Origin: Actinosynnema sp042752395
Lineage (GTDB): Bacteria > Actinomycetota > Actinomycetes > Mycobacteriales > Pseudonocardiaceae
NCBI RefSeq assembly: GCF_042752395.1
Contig: NZ_JBHYXZ010000011.1
Location: forward strand, 1 to 64,000
Length of the DNA stretch: 64,000 nucleotides
Direction: 5' to 3'
The translations under genes and the position numbers were made by a program. Below, in pieces: positions 34,924 to 43,196 of this stretch; the stretch's first letter is position 1; each line of letters starts with the position of its first letter. The notes below the pieces were generated by a model. The model did no database searches, was not told the DNA's origin, and was given only the letters and a program-made list of their open reading frames with translations.

Positions 34924-35113
34924 TAGGTAGGTGGCTCCGGTACGGATTGGGGTTTGTGGCCTGCGGGTTCAACGCTACGCGGAGGGCGCGCCCACCGCGA
35001 AGACCCACTCGGCGGAGACCAGGCGATCGAGGACAGCGCGAACCCACTACGCGGGCGATATCGTACGCGGTTCGAAGCTCGCCGGGCAAACCGGCACCCT
35101 TGAATGGAGCAGT

Positions 35114-35944
35114 GTGTCCGACCAGCACGCGAGCGCCGAACTGGCGCTCGGCACCACCGGCATCGCCAAGCGGGGCGTGGACGCGGCCGAGTCGCGCGCG
35201 GCCAACCGCCTCTGGTGGGACGCCGACGCCGACGACTACCACGCCGAGCACGGCGACTTCCTGGGCGCGGCCGACTTCGTCTGGTGCCCCGAGGGCGTCC
35301 GCGAGGAGGAGGTCGGCTACCTCGGCGACGTGCGCGGGCGCCGGGTGCTGGAGGTGGGCTGCGGCTCCGCGCCGTGCGCGCGGTGGCTGACCGCCCGGGG
35401 CGCGCGGGCGGTGGCCTTCGACCTCTCGGCCGGGATGCTGCGGCACGCGGTGGCGGCGAACGCGGCCACCGGGGTGGCCGTGCCGCTGGTGCAGGCCAGC
35501 GCCGACCAGCTGCCGTTCGCGTCGGGCAGCTTCGACGCGGCCTGCTCGTCGTTCGGCGCGGTGCCGTTCGTGGCGGACGTGGGCGAGGTCTTCCGCGAGG
35601 TGGCGCGGGTGCTGCGGCCGGGCGCGCCGTGGGTGTTCTCCGTGACTCACCCGATCAGGTGGATTTTCCCGGACGACCCGGGCCCCACCGGCCTCACCGT
35701 CACCCAGTCGTACTTCGACCGCACGCCGTACGTCGAGGTGGACGACGCCGGCCGGGCGACGTACGTGGAGCACCACCGGACCACCGGTGACTACGTGCGG
35801 GCGCTCGTCGGCGCGGGGCTGGAGCTGCTGGACGTGGTGGAGCCGGAGTGGCCCGCCGGCCACACCCGCACGTGGGGCCAGTGGAGCCCGCTGCGCGGGC
35901 GGCTGTTCCCGGGCACCGCGATCTTCCGGACGCGCAAGCCGTAG
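35114..35944 (+). CDS. Class I SAM-dependent methyltransferase
   Basis: The 276-aa product has motif I VLEVGCGSAPCARWL, acidic motif II AVAFDLSAGML, and motif ADQLPFASGSFDAACSSFGAVPF with post-motif VLRPGAPWVFSVTHP. The N-terminal NRLWWDADADDYHAEHGDFL is typical of UbiE/Coq5-like small-molecule methyltransferases of actinomycetes. Substrate unknown. GTG 35114 was chosen for its position after GGAG (35106-35109). It is divergent from rpsA (190-bp spacer). Confidence 0.9.
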   Translation: MSDQHASAELALGTTGIAKRGVDAAESRAANRLWWDADADDYHAEHGDFLGAADFVWCPEGVREEEVGYLGDVRGRRVLEVGCGSAPCARWLTARGARAVAFDLSAGMLRHAVAANAATGVAVPLVQASADQLPFASGSFDAACSSFGAVPFVADVGEVFREVARVLRPGAPWVFSVTHPIRWIFPDDPGPTGLTVTQSYFDRTPYVEVDDAGRATYVEHHRTTGDYVRALVGAGLELLDVVEPEWPAGHTRTWGQWSPLRGRLFPGTAIFRTRKP

Positions 35945-35954
35945 CCTGCCTGGC

Positions 35955-36878
35955 ATGACCGTCGGTCAAGGGCTGGTGGAGGCGCAGAGCGCGCGCTTCG
36001 CGAGCGTCGACCCGCTGCTGCCGGCCGTGGTCGCGCCGCCGGACGGCGACGTCATCACCGCGGCGCTGCCGGACGGCACGAGGGTCGCGGGCGTGCTCCA
36101 GCGCCAGGTGCACGACCGGCGGTCGCCGGCCCGGCTGTGGTCGGCCACCGAGGTGTGGGAGCTGACGCCGCTGCTGGGCGCGGCCGGCGCGGCGGGCATG
36201 GACGTGCTGCTGCGGGCCTGGCGCAAGCGCCTCGACCTGCTGCGACCCGCCGAACGGGACTCGGCGTGCGTGCTGACCTGGCCGAGCCGGGACGCGGAGG
36301 CGACGCGGGCGCTGCTGGACCACGGGCTGGTGCCGCTGACCGTGATCGCGGTGCGGCAGGCGCCCCCGCCGCCCGCGCCGACCGGGGTGGCGATCCGCCG
36401 GGCCACGCCCGCCGACCTGGAGACGGTGCTCACCCTCGCGCTCGCCGAGCTGCGCTACTCGTCCATGGTCGGCTCGACGGTGCACCGGCCGGACGCGGCG
36501 GAGCTGAAGCGGCGGACCCTCGCCGAGCGGCTGGTGACGGGCGGGCCGGCGTGGCTCGCGGAGCGGGACGGCATCGCGGTGGCCCTGGCCGAGTGCGCGG
36601 TGGTGACCTCGGAGCCGGGGAACTGGACCGCGACCAGGCTGCCGCACGGTCGCTGGGGGTACGTGAACTGCGTCTCGGTGCTGCCGGGCGCCCGCGGCGC
36701 GGGGGTGGGCCGCCGGCTGATGGCGCACGCCCACCGGGAGCTGCACCGGCTGGGCACGGTGGGCACCTACCTCTACTACAACCCGCCGAACCCGTTGTCC
36801 TCGGTGTTCTGGCCCCGGCAGGGCTATCGTCCACTGTGGACGATGTGGGAGGTCCGGCCGGCCGGGGCGCTGCGCTAG
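35955..36878 (+). CDS. Two-part GNAT family acetyltransferase
   Basis: The 307-aa product has a degenerate N-terminal half (WELTPLLGAAGAAGMDVLLRAW) and a full C-terminal GNAT domain (VAIRRATPADLETVLTLALAEL, YVNCVSVLPGARGAGVGRRLMAHA, YNPPNPLSSVFWPRQGYRPLW). The acetyl-CoA loop is ARGAGVG. Substrate unknown. It begins 11 bp after the methyltransferase stop; a TAGCCT hexamer (35942-35947) that overlaps that stop codon sits 7 nt before the ATG, so it may also have its own leaderless promoter. Confidence 0.88.
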   Translation: MTVGQGLVEAQSARFASVDPLLPAVVAPPDGDVITAALPDGTRVAGVLQRQVHDRRSPARLWSATEVWELTPLLGAAGAAGMDVLLRAWRKRLDLLRPAERDSACVLTWPSRDAEATRALLDHGLVPLTVIAVRQAPPPPAPTGVAIRRATPADLETVLTLALAELRYSSMVGSTVHRPDAAELKRRTLAERLVTGGPAWLAERDGIAVALAECAVVTSEPGNWTATRLPHGRWGYVNCVSVLPGARGAGVGRRLMAHAHRELHRLGTVGTYLYYNPPNPLSSVFWPRQGYRPLWTMWEVRPAGALR

Positions 36879-36905
36879 CCGCGCGCCACGTCACACCACG
36901 TCGGG

Positions 36906-36956
36906 TTGCGAGGCGCCCTCACCCGGGCCACTATTTGAACTGACCAGTCAGTTCAA
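36906..36956 (+). promoter_or_regulatory. Promoter and TetR-type operator of the YhgE operon
   Basis: A candidate promoter has TTGCGA (36906-36911) and CACTAT (36929-36934) with a 17-bp spacer. It is followed by a palindrome with perfect 10-bp arms TTGAACTGAC and GTCAGTTCAA around CA (36935-36956). The dyad covers the expected transcription start and touches the AAAGGAGGT ribosome binding site. The TetR gene at the operon end is the likely repressor. Confidence 0.75.
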
Positions 36957-36970
36957 AAGGAGGTCGCACG

Positions 36971-37588
36971 GTGCGCATCCACGCTCGGCGCGTCGGCGTC
37001 ACCGGGCCGCACGGCCCGCTGCTCAAGCCGACGTCGCTGCTGGTCGAGCCGGGTCGGCTGGTGCTGGTGGCGGGCGAGCCGGGGGCCGGGCAGACCGCGC
37101 TCGGCCTGGTGCTCTCCGGCCGCATGCACCCGACCACCGGCACCGTCACGCCGTCGGCCGCCGAGTTGCGCGAGCACGTCGTGCTGGTCGACTCCCCCGG
37201 CGTCAGCGAGCCCGAGCCCGCCCTGACCCTGGCCGCCGTGGTCGGCGAGGAGCTGGCCGTCAACGGTGCGCGCAGCGGCCGCAAGGCGGTGGCCGACTGG
37301 CTGGTCGAGCGGGGCGCGGACGAGCACCTGGACGCGCGGTTCGAGCAGGTCCCGGCCGCCACGCGGTGCGCGCTGATGCTGGAGCTGGCCGCCGGCCGCC
37401 CCGGCGCGACCACCCTCGTGCTGGACAGCCCCGACCGCTACCACGGCGACCCGGAGGGGTGGGTCGGGCTGGCCCGCCGGCACGTCACGCCCGACCGGTC
37501 CGTCGTCGCCCTGTGCACCACCACCAGCGCCGCCGTGCTCGACGTGCCCGTCGCGCGGATCGGCGCGGACAACGAGGAGCCCGAGTGA
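36971..37588 (+). CDS. Degenerate ABC-type ATPase-like protein
   Basis: The 205-aa product resembles an ABC ATPase but key residues are changed: Walker A reads GEPGAGQTAL (Lys replaced by Gln), the signature region reads FEQVPAATRCALMLEL with no LSGGQ, and Walker B ends TTLVLDSPDR (catalytic Glu replaced by Ser). It is unlikely to hydrolyse ATP in the usual way. An AAAGGAGGT ribosome binding site precedes GTG 36971. The gene overlaps the YhgE-type membrane gene by 4 bp, so it may be its cytoplasmic partner or a regulator. Confidence 0.8.
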   Translation: MRIHARRVGVTGPHGPLLKPTSLLVEPGRLVLVAGEPGAGQTALGLVLSGRMHPTTGTVTPSAAELREHVVLVDSPGVSEPEPALTLAAVVGEELAVNGARSGRKAVADWLVERGADEHLDARFEQVPAATRCALMLELAAGRPGATTLVLDSPDRYHGDPEGWVGLARRHVTPDRSVVALCTTTSAAVLDVPVARIGADNEEPE

Positions 37589-39480
37589 CCTCCGTGCGGA
37601 TGGCGTTCAACGAGCTGCGCCGCGTCACCTCCGGCAAGCTGCCCAAGCTCGCCGTGCTGGCGCTGGTCCTGGTGCCGCTGCTGTACGCGGCGCTGTACCT
37701 GTACGCCAACAAGGACCCGTACGCGCACCTCAACCAGGTGCCCGCGGCCCTGGTCGTGGAGGACGAGGGCGCGACCGCGAGCGACGGCACCCGCCTGGAC
37801 GCGGGCGAGCAGGTCGCCGACGAGCTGGTCCGGGGCGACCGGTTCGACTGGCGCCGGGTCGACGCCGAGCAGGCCGAGGACGGCGTGCGCAACGGCGCCT
37901 ACACGTTCGCGCTGACCCTGCCCTCGGACTTCTCCAAGTCGCTGCTGTCGTCGGGCGACTTCACGCCCCGGCAGGGCGTCATCGTGCTGACGACCAACGA
38001 CGCGAACAACTACCTCGGCTCGACCATCGCCAACCAGGTCGTGGCCGAGGTGCGCCGGTCGGTGTCGGTGAAGGTGGGCGCGGAGGCCGCGGACAAGCTG
38101 CTGCTCGGCTTCTCCACCATCCGGCAGAAGACCGCCGAGGCCGCCGACGGCGCGACCAGGCTCGCCTCGGGCCAGCAGGACGCGTACACCGGCGCGCAGC
38201 AGCTCGCCGACGGCACGGCGCCCCTGGCCGACGGCGCCGCGCAGCTCGCGTCGGGCCTGACCCGGCTGCGCGACTCGACGGCCGACCTGCCGGTCCGGTC
38301 CCAGCAGCTCGCGTCCGGGGCCAAGCAGGTCGCCGACGGCAACGAGACCGTCGCCCGGACCGCCGAGGACTACGCCGCCAAGGCGCAGGACCTGGTCAAC
38401 CGGCTGGACGCGGTCAACGGCGACGTGGCGACCAGGCTGCGCGCGCTCGGGTTCACCGAGGAGCAGGTGCAGCGCGTGCTCGGTGCCCTGGGCGAGGCCC
38501 GCCGCCCCCTGGACGAGGCCAACGGCAAGGTTCAGGGCACGGCCGGGCAGCTGCGCGCGCTGGCCGACGGCGCGCGGCAGGTGTCCGACGGCGCGGCGCA
38601 GCTCGCCGCGAGCACGCCGGCGCTCACCAGCGCCATCACCCAGCTGAACGACGGCGCGGCGCAGGTGTCGTCGGGGGCGGCGCAGGTCCGCGACGGCGCG
38701 GTGCGGCTGCGGGACGGCGAGGCGCAGCTCGTGGACGGCGCGAACCGGCTGCGCGACGGGCTGAACGAGGGCGTCTCGCAGATCCCGAACCCGGACGACC
38801 CGACCCGCGAGTCGACCGCGCAGACCATCGGCGACCCGGTGAACGTGCGCGGGGTGAGCCAGACCTCGGCGGGCAGCTACGGCGCCGGGCTCGCGCCGTT
38901 CTTCCTCGGCCTGGCGACCTGGATCGGCGCGTTCGTGCTGTTCCTGCTGCTGCGACCGCTGTCGCGGCGCGGGCTCGCGGCCGGCCGGTCGCCGTTGCGG
39001 GTCGCGGTGGGCGGCTGGCTGCCGGGCGTGCTGCTGGGCGCGGCGCAGGTCGTGGTGATGTACGCGGTGGTCACGCTGGTGGTGGACATCCGGCCGGCGA
39101 ACCCGGTGGGCGCGCTGGCGTTCCTGCTGCTGGTGTCGGCGACGTTCGTGGCCGTGCTGCACGCGCTGAACGCCCTGTTCGGCGCGGTCGGCAAGTTCAT
39201 CGGCCTGGTGCTGCTGATCCTGCAGCTGGTGAGCGCGGGCGGCACGTTCCCGTGGCAGACGATCCCCGTGCCGCTGTACCCGCTGCACTACGGGCTGCCC
39301 ATGGGCTACGCGGTGGACGGCCTGCGGCACCTCATGTACGGGGGCTCGCTGGGCGGTGTGGGCCGGGACGCGCTCGTCCTCGCGGGGTACCTGGTGGCGG
39401 CCCTTGCCTTGACGACGCTCGCCGCGTACAAGCAGCGGGTGTGGACGCCCACCCGCCTCAAACCCGAACTGGTGCTGTGA
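37585..39480 (+). CDS. YhgE/Pip domain membrane protein
   Basis: The 631-aa product has an N-terminal TM (LPKLAVLALVLVPLLYAALYLYANKDPY), an extracytoplasmic domain (residues 40-195), a long coiled region of repeats such as QQLADGTAPLADGAAQLASG, and six C-terminal TM helices of ABC-2 type (GLAPFFLGLATWIGAFVLFLL onwards). YhgE/Pip proteins include phage-infection and ESX-linked transport components. It is the middle gene of an operon: degenerate ATPase, this protein, TetR; all overlap by 4 bp. Confidence 0.9.
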   Translation: MTSVRMAFNELRRVTSGKLPKLAVLALVLVPLLYAALYLYANKDPYAHLNQVPAALVVEDEGATASDGTRLDAGEQVADELVRGDRFDWRRVDAEQAEDGVRNGAYTFALTLPSDFSKSLLSSGDFTPRQGVIVLTTNDANNYLGSTIANQVVAEVRRSVSVKVGAEAADKLLLGFSTIRQKTAEAADGATRLASGQQDAYTGAQQLADGTAPLADGAAQLASGLTRLRDSTADLPVRSQQLASGAKQVADGNETVARTAEDYAAKAQDLVNRLDAVNGDVATRLRALGFTEEQVQRVLGALGEARRPLDEANGKVQGTAGQLRALADGARQVSDGAAQLAASTPALTSAITQLNDGAAQVSSGAAQVRDGAVRLRDGEAQLVDGANRLRDGLNEGVSQIPNPDDPTRESTAQTIGDPVNVRGVSQTSAGSYGAGLAPFFLGLATWIGAFVLFLLLRPLSRRGLAAGRSPLRVAVGGWLPGVLLGAAQVVVMYAVVTLVVDIRPANPVGALAFLLLVSATFVAVLHALNALFGAVGKFIGLVLLILQLVSAGGTFPWQTIPVPLYPLHYGLPMGYAVDGLRHLMYGGSLGGVGRDALVLAGYLVAALALTTLAAYKQRVWTPTRLKPELVL

Positions 39481-40070
39481 CCGGCCCGCGGCCCGGCCGC
39501 ACCGCCGTGACCAAGCAGAAGCTGTTCGACGCCGCGCTGCGGCTGGTCGGCGAGCGGGGCGCGGCGAGCGTCACGGTGGACGAGATCGCCGCCGAGGCGG
39601 GCGTGGCGAAGGGCACCGTCTACTACAACTTCGCCAGCAAGGACGCGCTGGTCGACGCGCTGCTGCGGCACGGGGTGGACCTCCTGGCCGCGCGGCTGCG
39701 CGCGGCCGAGGAGGAGGACGACACGTCCGCCGCGATGGCGTCGCTGGTGGACGGGATGCTCGGGTTCTTCGCCGAGTACCCGGCGTTCGGGCAGCTGCTG
39801 GTGTCGGAGCTGTGGCGCACGCCGGGCCAGTGGCACGGCACGTTGAGCCTGCTGCGCGACGACATCGTGTCCATCGTGCGCGGCCAGGTGCAGCGCCTGG
39901 CCGACGCCGGGCGGCTGCCCGGGGGCGTGCAGGTGGGCACGGCGTCGGCGGCGTTGTTCGGCACGCTGCTGGTGACCGCGCTGGACTGGCAGGTGTTCCA
40001 GCCCGAGCGCAGCCTGGCCGACGTGCGCGAATCGGTGTTGTCGCTGGTCCGGGGCCTGCGGTCGGACTAG
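39477..40070 (+). CDS. TetR/AcrR family repressor
   Basis: The 197-aa product has an N-terminal HTH (TKQKLFDAALRLVGERGAAS, VDEIAAEAGVAKGTVYYNFASKD) and a helical ligand domain. It is the last gene of the YhgE operon and overlaps it by 4 bp. The perfect dyad at the operon promoter is the likely binding site, so the system is probably self-regulated and induced by a ligand of this protein. The start could also be GTG 39507. It ends 3 bp inside the convergent Rossmann gene. Confidence 0.9.
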   Translation: MTGPRPGRTAVTKQKLFDAALRLVGERGAASVTVDEIAAEAGVAKGTVYYNFASKDALVDALLRHGVDLLAARLRAAEEEDDTSAAMASLVDGMLGFFAEYPAFGQLLVSELWRTPGQWHGTLSLLRDDIVSIVRGQVQRLADAGRLPGGVQVGTASAALFGTLLVTALDWQVFQPERSLADVRESVLSLVRGLRSD

Positions 40071-40642
40071 TGCCGCATGACCCAGGTGTCCACCTCGCCC
40101 ACCTGGTGCACCGACGGCGGACGGCCGTCCAGGGCCCGCCGCACCGCCTCCAGCACGCCGACCGACGCCTCCTCGTGGCTGAGCCAGCGGGTGCCGCCGC
40201 CGTGCCGGGTGAAGCCCAGCACGACCTGCTGCGTCGGGTGGCCCTCCAGCACCGGGTCGGACACGCCCCGCACCGGCTGGATGGCGCCGCTGTCGTGCAC
40301 CTCGACCACCGGCGCGCCCGGCGCGAGCAGGGGCGCGACGGCCCGCAGCACCGGTTCCCGGTAGCTCGCGTGCACCCAGGCGACCAGCAGGTCGGCCGGC
40401 CCGTCCACCACCGCCCGGACGCGGTCGGCCAGCTCGTCGGGTCTGGTCCAGTCGGCGGCCACCGCCACCCGCTGCCGCGGCACGTGGCCGCGCCCGCGCA
40501 GGGCCGCCGTCGCCGCGCTGCCCAGCACCCCCTCGGGCCGCCGGCAGGGCAGGACCACCCGCCACCCCTGCGCGACCAACTCGTCCGCGCACCCCTTGAG
40601 CATCCCCGTGCCGCCCAGCACCAACGCCGTCCGCTCGCTCAT
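40067..40642 (-). CDS. Rossmann-fold dinucleotide-binding protein
   Basis: The 191-aa product begins with a Rossmann motif TALVLGGTGMLKGCADELVAQG, followed by RPEGVLGS and RVAVAADWTRPDELADRVRAV. It resembles short SDR-like oxidoreductases of Firmicutes and actinomycetes; no YxxxK triad is visible, so enzymatic activity is uncertain. It is the last gene of an operon with a P-loop kinase-like protein and a Gfo/Idh/MocA oxidoreductase, with overlapping ATGA coupling. Confidence 0.7.
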   Translation of the reverse strand: MSERTALVLGGTGMLKGCADELVAQGWRVVLPCRRPEGVLGSAATAALRGRGHVPRQRVAVAADWTRPDELADRVRAVVDGPADLLVAWVHASYREPVLRAVAPLLAPGAPVVEVHDSGAIQPVRGVSDPVLEGHPTQQVVLGFTRHGGGTRWLSHEEASVGVLEAVRRALDGRPPSVHQVGEVDTWVMRH

Positions 40643-41235
40643 CGCACCGACTCCTCGCCGCGCTCCGCGGCCCGCCGCAGCGGGCCGGACCACCATTGGT
40701 CGACCTCACGCTGCCCGCGCAGCCGCACCACCGCCAGCCGGTCCGCGTGCGCTCCCCCGAGCACCTCGCGGACCCGCTCGCCGGTGCGGGCGTGCGACCT
40801 CCAGGCCCACCGCAGCAGGTGTTCGGGATCGGTGAACACCGTGCGCAGCGGTGGTTCGACGTTGCCGTTCCACAGCTCCTCGCGGCGGATCCGGCGCCGC
40901 ACCGTCCGCACGGTGACCCGGCGCATCACCACGTGCCGCGGGTGGTCCAGCCAGACCAGCGTGTCGGCGTGCTCCAGGAGCAGCGGCCGGGCCAGGCTGT
41001 ACTGCCACTCCGTGGCCCACGCGTCGCCCTTGACGAACCGGCGCACGTCGGCGAGGAACTCCGCCCTGGGGGTCCACTGTGGACCGTGGTACAGCGAGTC
41101 CATCTCCACATAGGACAGACCGAGGGCGCGCGCGACGGAACCCGCCAGGGTCGTCTTGCCGGAGCCGGACGTGCCCGTGACGAGCACCCGGCGCGGCGGG
41201 TGCGGCAACTCGTCGGCTGGTCCCAGGAGCGGCAC
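40639..41235 (-). CDS. P-loop kinase-like protein
   Basis: The 198-aa product has Walker A VTGTSGSGKTTLAGSVAR (about residues 20-35), the nucleoside-kinase-like YVEMDSLYHGPQWTPRAEF, and ADTLVWLDHPRHVVMRRV (Walker B strand). It belongs to the topology-modulation/adenylate-kinase-like group of small P-loop proteins. GTG start at 41235. It lies 9 bp after the Gfo/Idh/MocA gene and overlaps the next gene (ATGA). Confidence 0.85.
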   Translation of the reverse strand: MPLLGPADELPHPPRRVLVTGTSGSGKTTLAGSVARALGLSYVEMDSLYHGPQWTPRAEFLADVRRFVKGDAWATEWQYSLARPLLLEHADTLVWLDHPRHVVMRRVTVRTVRRRIRREELWNGNVEPPLRTVFTDPEHLLRWAWRSHARTGERVREVLGGAHADRLAVVRLRGQREVDQWWSGPLRRAAERGEESVR

Positions 41236-41244
41236 CCGGCCAGG

Positions 41245-42540
41245 CTACCGCCAACCGCCGTCGAACAACTCCGCCACGCGCACGGGCCGCCCGGTCTCCA
41301 GGCTGCGGTTGGCCGCGAACCCGGCGACCAGCGACAGCAGGCCGTCGCGGTGCGTGGCCCGGCGGCCCAGCGGGTCGGGCTGCCCCGGCGGCCCGTAGAG
41401 CACCTCGGTCATCCGCGCGTCCGCGCCGCCGTGCCCGACGCCGTCGGACCCCTCCAGGGGGATCTCCTCCGCTCGTCCGAACAGCGGCTGCACGGTCAGC
41501 CGGACGTGCCCCTCCTCGGGGTTGGCCTCCTTGCCGTGCACGGCCGGCTGCTGCCCGCCGACCCAGCTGTTCTCCACCACCTCCAGCTCCAGCCGGCCGC
41601 GGCTGCCGTTGACCATCAGCCGGTAGCCCTCCCACGGCGAGTAGGCCGTGAGGTGGTAGGTCAGGTTGGTCCCGTCGGCGTAGCGCAGCAGCACCGAGAT
41701 GTCGTCCTCAATGGACACACCCGGCGCGAACGGGTTCCGGTCGCGGACGTAGCCGTCCTCGTGCTCGGCGTCGAGGTAGAGCCGGCGCAGCCAGTCGTCG
41801 CGCTCGACGTGCAGCGCGAACGGGTCGTCCAGCGCCTCCGGCGAACCGTGCACCCGGTCGTAGGGGCGGTGGTTGCCGTGGCGCCTGCCGTTCTCGTCGC
41901 CGTAGAAGAACAGCCGGCCGTGGGCGTAGACGACCTCGGGCGTCGAGCCGACCCACCAGTTGAGGAGGTCGAAGTGGTGCGTGGCCTTGTGCACCGCCAG
42001 GCCGCCGGAGTTGGCCTTGTCGCGGTGCCAGCGGCGGAAGTAGTCGGCGCCGTGGCGGACGTCGAGCAGCCACTCGAAGTGCACCGAGCCGATCTCGCCG
42101 ACCGCGCCGCCCGCCAGCAGCTCGCGGACCTTCTCGTGGACCGGGTTGTACCGGTAGTTGAACGTGACGGTGACCCGGCCGCCGGTGCGCTCGACGGCGT
42201 CGAAGACCTTGCCCGCGCCGGCCTCGTCGACGGTCATGGGCTTCTCGGTGATGACGTCGCAGCCCGCGTCCAGCGCCTCGACGATGTAGGTGTCGTGGTG
42301 GCGGTCGACGGTGCAGACGACGACCACGTCCACCCGTTCGGCCTCGATCATCCGGAGGAAGTCGCCGGCGGCGTAGGTCGGCACGGGCCGGTCGAGGCGC
42401 GCGTTGTGCGCGGCCATGCGGACGGGGTTGACGTCGCAGAACGCGACCAGCTCGCCCTGCCCGGGGTGTCCGACGACGGCGTCGACGTGCAGCTCGGCCC
42501 GCGCGCCGGCGCCCACGACCGCGTAACGCCTCCGTGCCAT
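41245..42540 (-). CDS. Gfo/Idh/MocA family oxidoreductase
   Basis: The 431-aa product has an N-terminal Rossmann domain (YAVVGAGARAELHVDAVVGH), the catalytic-type motif VITEKPMTVDEAG (EKP around residue 97), NYRYNPVHEKVRELL and the C-terminal beta-sheet domain (HFDLLNWWVGSTPEVVYAHG). The family oxidises sugar or inositol hydroxyls with NAD(P). AGGAGG (42546-42551) precedes ATG 42540 and a LacI-type operator overlaps it. It is the first gene of the operon. Confidence 0.9.
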   Translation of the reverse strand: MARRRYAVVGAGARAELHVDAVVGHPGQGELVAFCDVNPVRMAAHNARLDRPVPTYAAGDFLRMIEAERVDVVVVCTVDRHHDTYIVEALDAGCDVITEKPMTVDEAGAGKVFDAVERTGGRVTVTFNYRYNPVHEKVRELLAGGAVGEIGSVHFEWLLDVRHGADYFRRWHRDKANSGGLAVHKATHHFDLLNWWVGSTPEVVYAHGRLFFYGDENGRRHGNHRPYDRVHGSPEALDDPFALHVERDDWLRRLYLDAEHEDGYVRDRNPFAPGVSIEDDISVLLRYADGTNLTYHLTAYSPWEGYRLMVNGSRGRLELEVVENSWVGGQQPAVHGKEANPEEGHVRLTVQPLFGRAEEIPLEGSDGVGHGGADARMTEVLYGPPGQPDPLGRRATHRDGLLSLVAGFAANRSLETGRPVRVAELFDGGWR

Positions 42541-42550
42541 GCCAGCCTCC

Positions 42551-42566
42551 TGGTAAGCGTTTTCCA
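42551..42566 (-). promoter_or_regulatory. LacI-family operator
   Basis: The 16-mer TGGTAAGCGTTTTCCA has the central CG and TGG/CCA ends of LacI/GalR operators (5 of 7 symmetric positions match). It overlaps the ribosome binding site of the Gfo/Idh/MocA gene. The regulator gene is not in this window. Confidence 0.65.
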
Positions 42567-42614
42567 CACGCTATCCCGCGCGGGCCGGAGGGCGTCAAGC
42601 CCGACTGCCGCCCC

Positions 42615-43118
42615 TCACCACCGCAGGTCCGCCACCAGCTCCTCGTGGGTCAGCTCGAACGTCAGCGGGTAGCTGACCCGGATCACGTCGTCCTCCTCCC
42701 GGACCAGGCGCGCGCCGGGGAACACGCGCCCGACCAGGCGCAGCATCGGCTCGTTCTCCCCCAGCACGTCGCCGTGCAGCTCGGTGTAGCGCAGGTCCGT
42801 GGCGAGCCGGCCCAGTTCGGTGATGAGCCGGGTGCCGACGCCCCTGCGCTGCCACGGGTCCACCACGGCGAGCGCGATCTCGGCGGTGTCGTCGCCGGTG
42901 GCGATCAGGCGGGCGATGCCGATCGGCGCGCGGCGGCACTCGGCGACGACCGCGACCTTGCGCCGGCCGTCGAGGTCGGTGAGGCGGCGGCGCATCTCGG
43001 CGGTGAGCCGCGGCACCGGGGCGTGGAAGCGCAGGTAGCGGCTGCGCGCGGACAGGCCGTGGAACACGGCGTCGACGGCGCGGCCCGCCTCGGCGGCGTG
43101 CAGTTCGCGGACCCTCAT
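42615..43118 (-). CDS. GNAT family N-acetyltransferase
   Basis: The 167-aa product has a GNAT core: VVAECRRAPIGIARLIATGD, EIALAVVDPWQRRGVGTRLITELGRL with the Q/RxxGxG loop RRGVGT, and a C-terminal YTELHGDVLGENEPML. Its N-terminal GLSARSRYLRFHAPVPRLT motif resembles the acetyltransferase domain of Pat/YfiQ-type protein acetyltransferases. It is divergent from the HxlR gene and shares an operator with it. Confidence 0.9.
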   Translation of the reverse strand: MRVRELHAAEAGRAVDAVFHGLSARSRYLRFHAPVPRLTAEMRRRLTDLDGRRKVAVVAECRRAPIGIARLIATGDDTAEIALAVVDPWQRRGVGTRLITELGRLATDLRYTELHGDVLGENEPMLRLVGRVFPGARLVREEDDVIRVSYPLTFELTHEELVADLRW

Positions 43119-43135
43119 GACGAACGACCCCCTGA

Positions 43136-43150
43136 GTTCGGATTCCGAAC
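43136..43150. promoter_or_regulatory. HxlR-type operator, perfect dyad
   Basis: GTTCGGATTCCGAAC is a perfect palindrome around one central base, between the GNAT and HxlR starts. A second half-site TCCGAA occurs at about 43168-43173. It is probably bound by the adjacent HxlR protein. Confidence 0.7.
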
Positions 43151-43196
43151 CCTAGCTGGGTACGTTTTCCGAACGCAAGGGGTATCGTCGGTGGAC

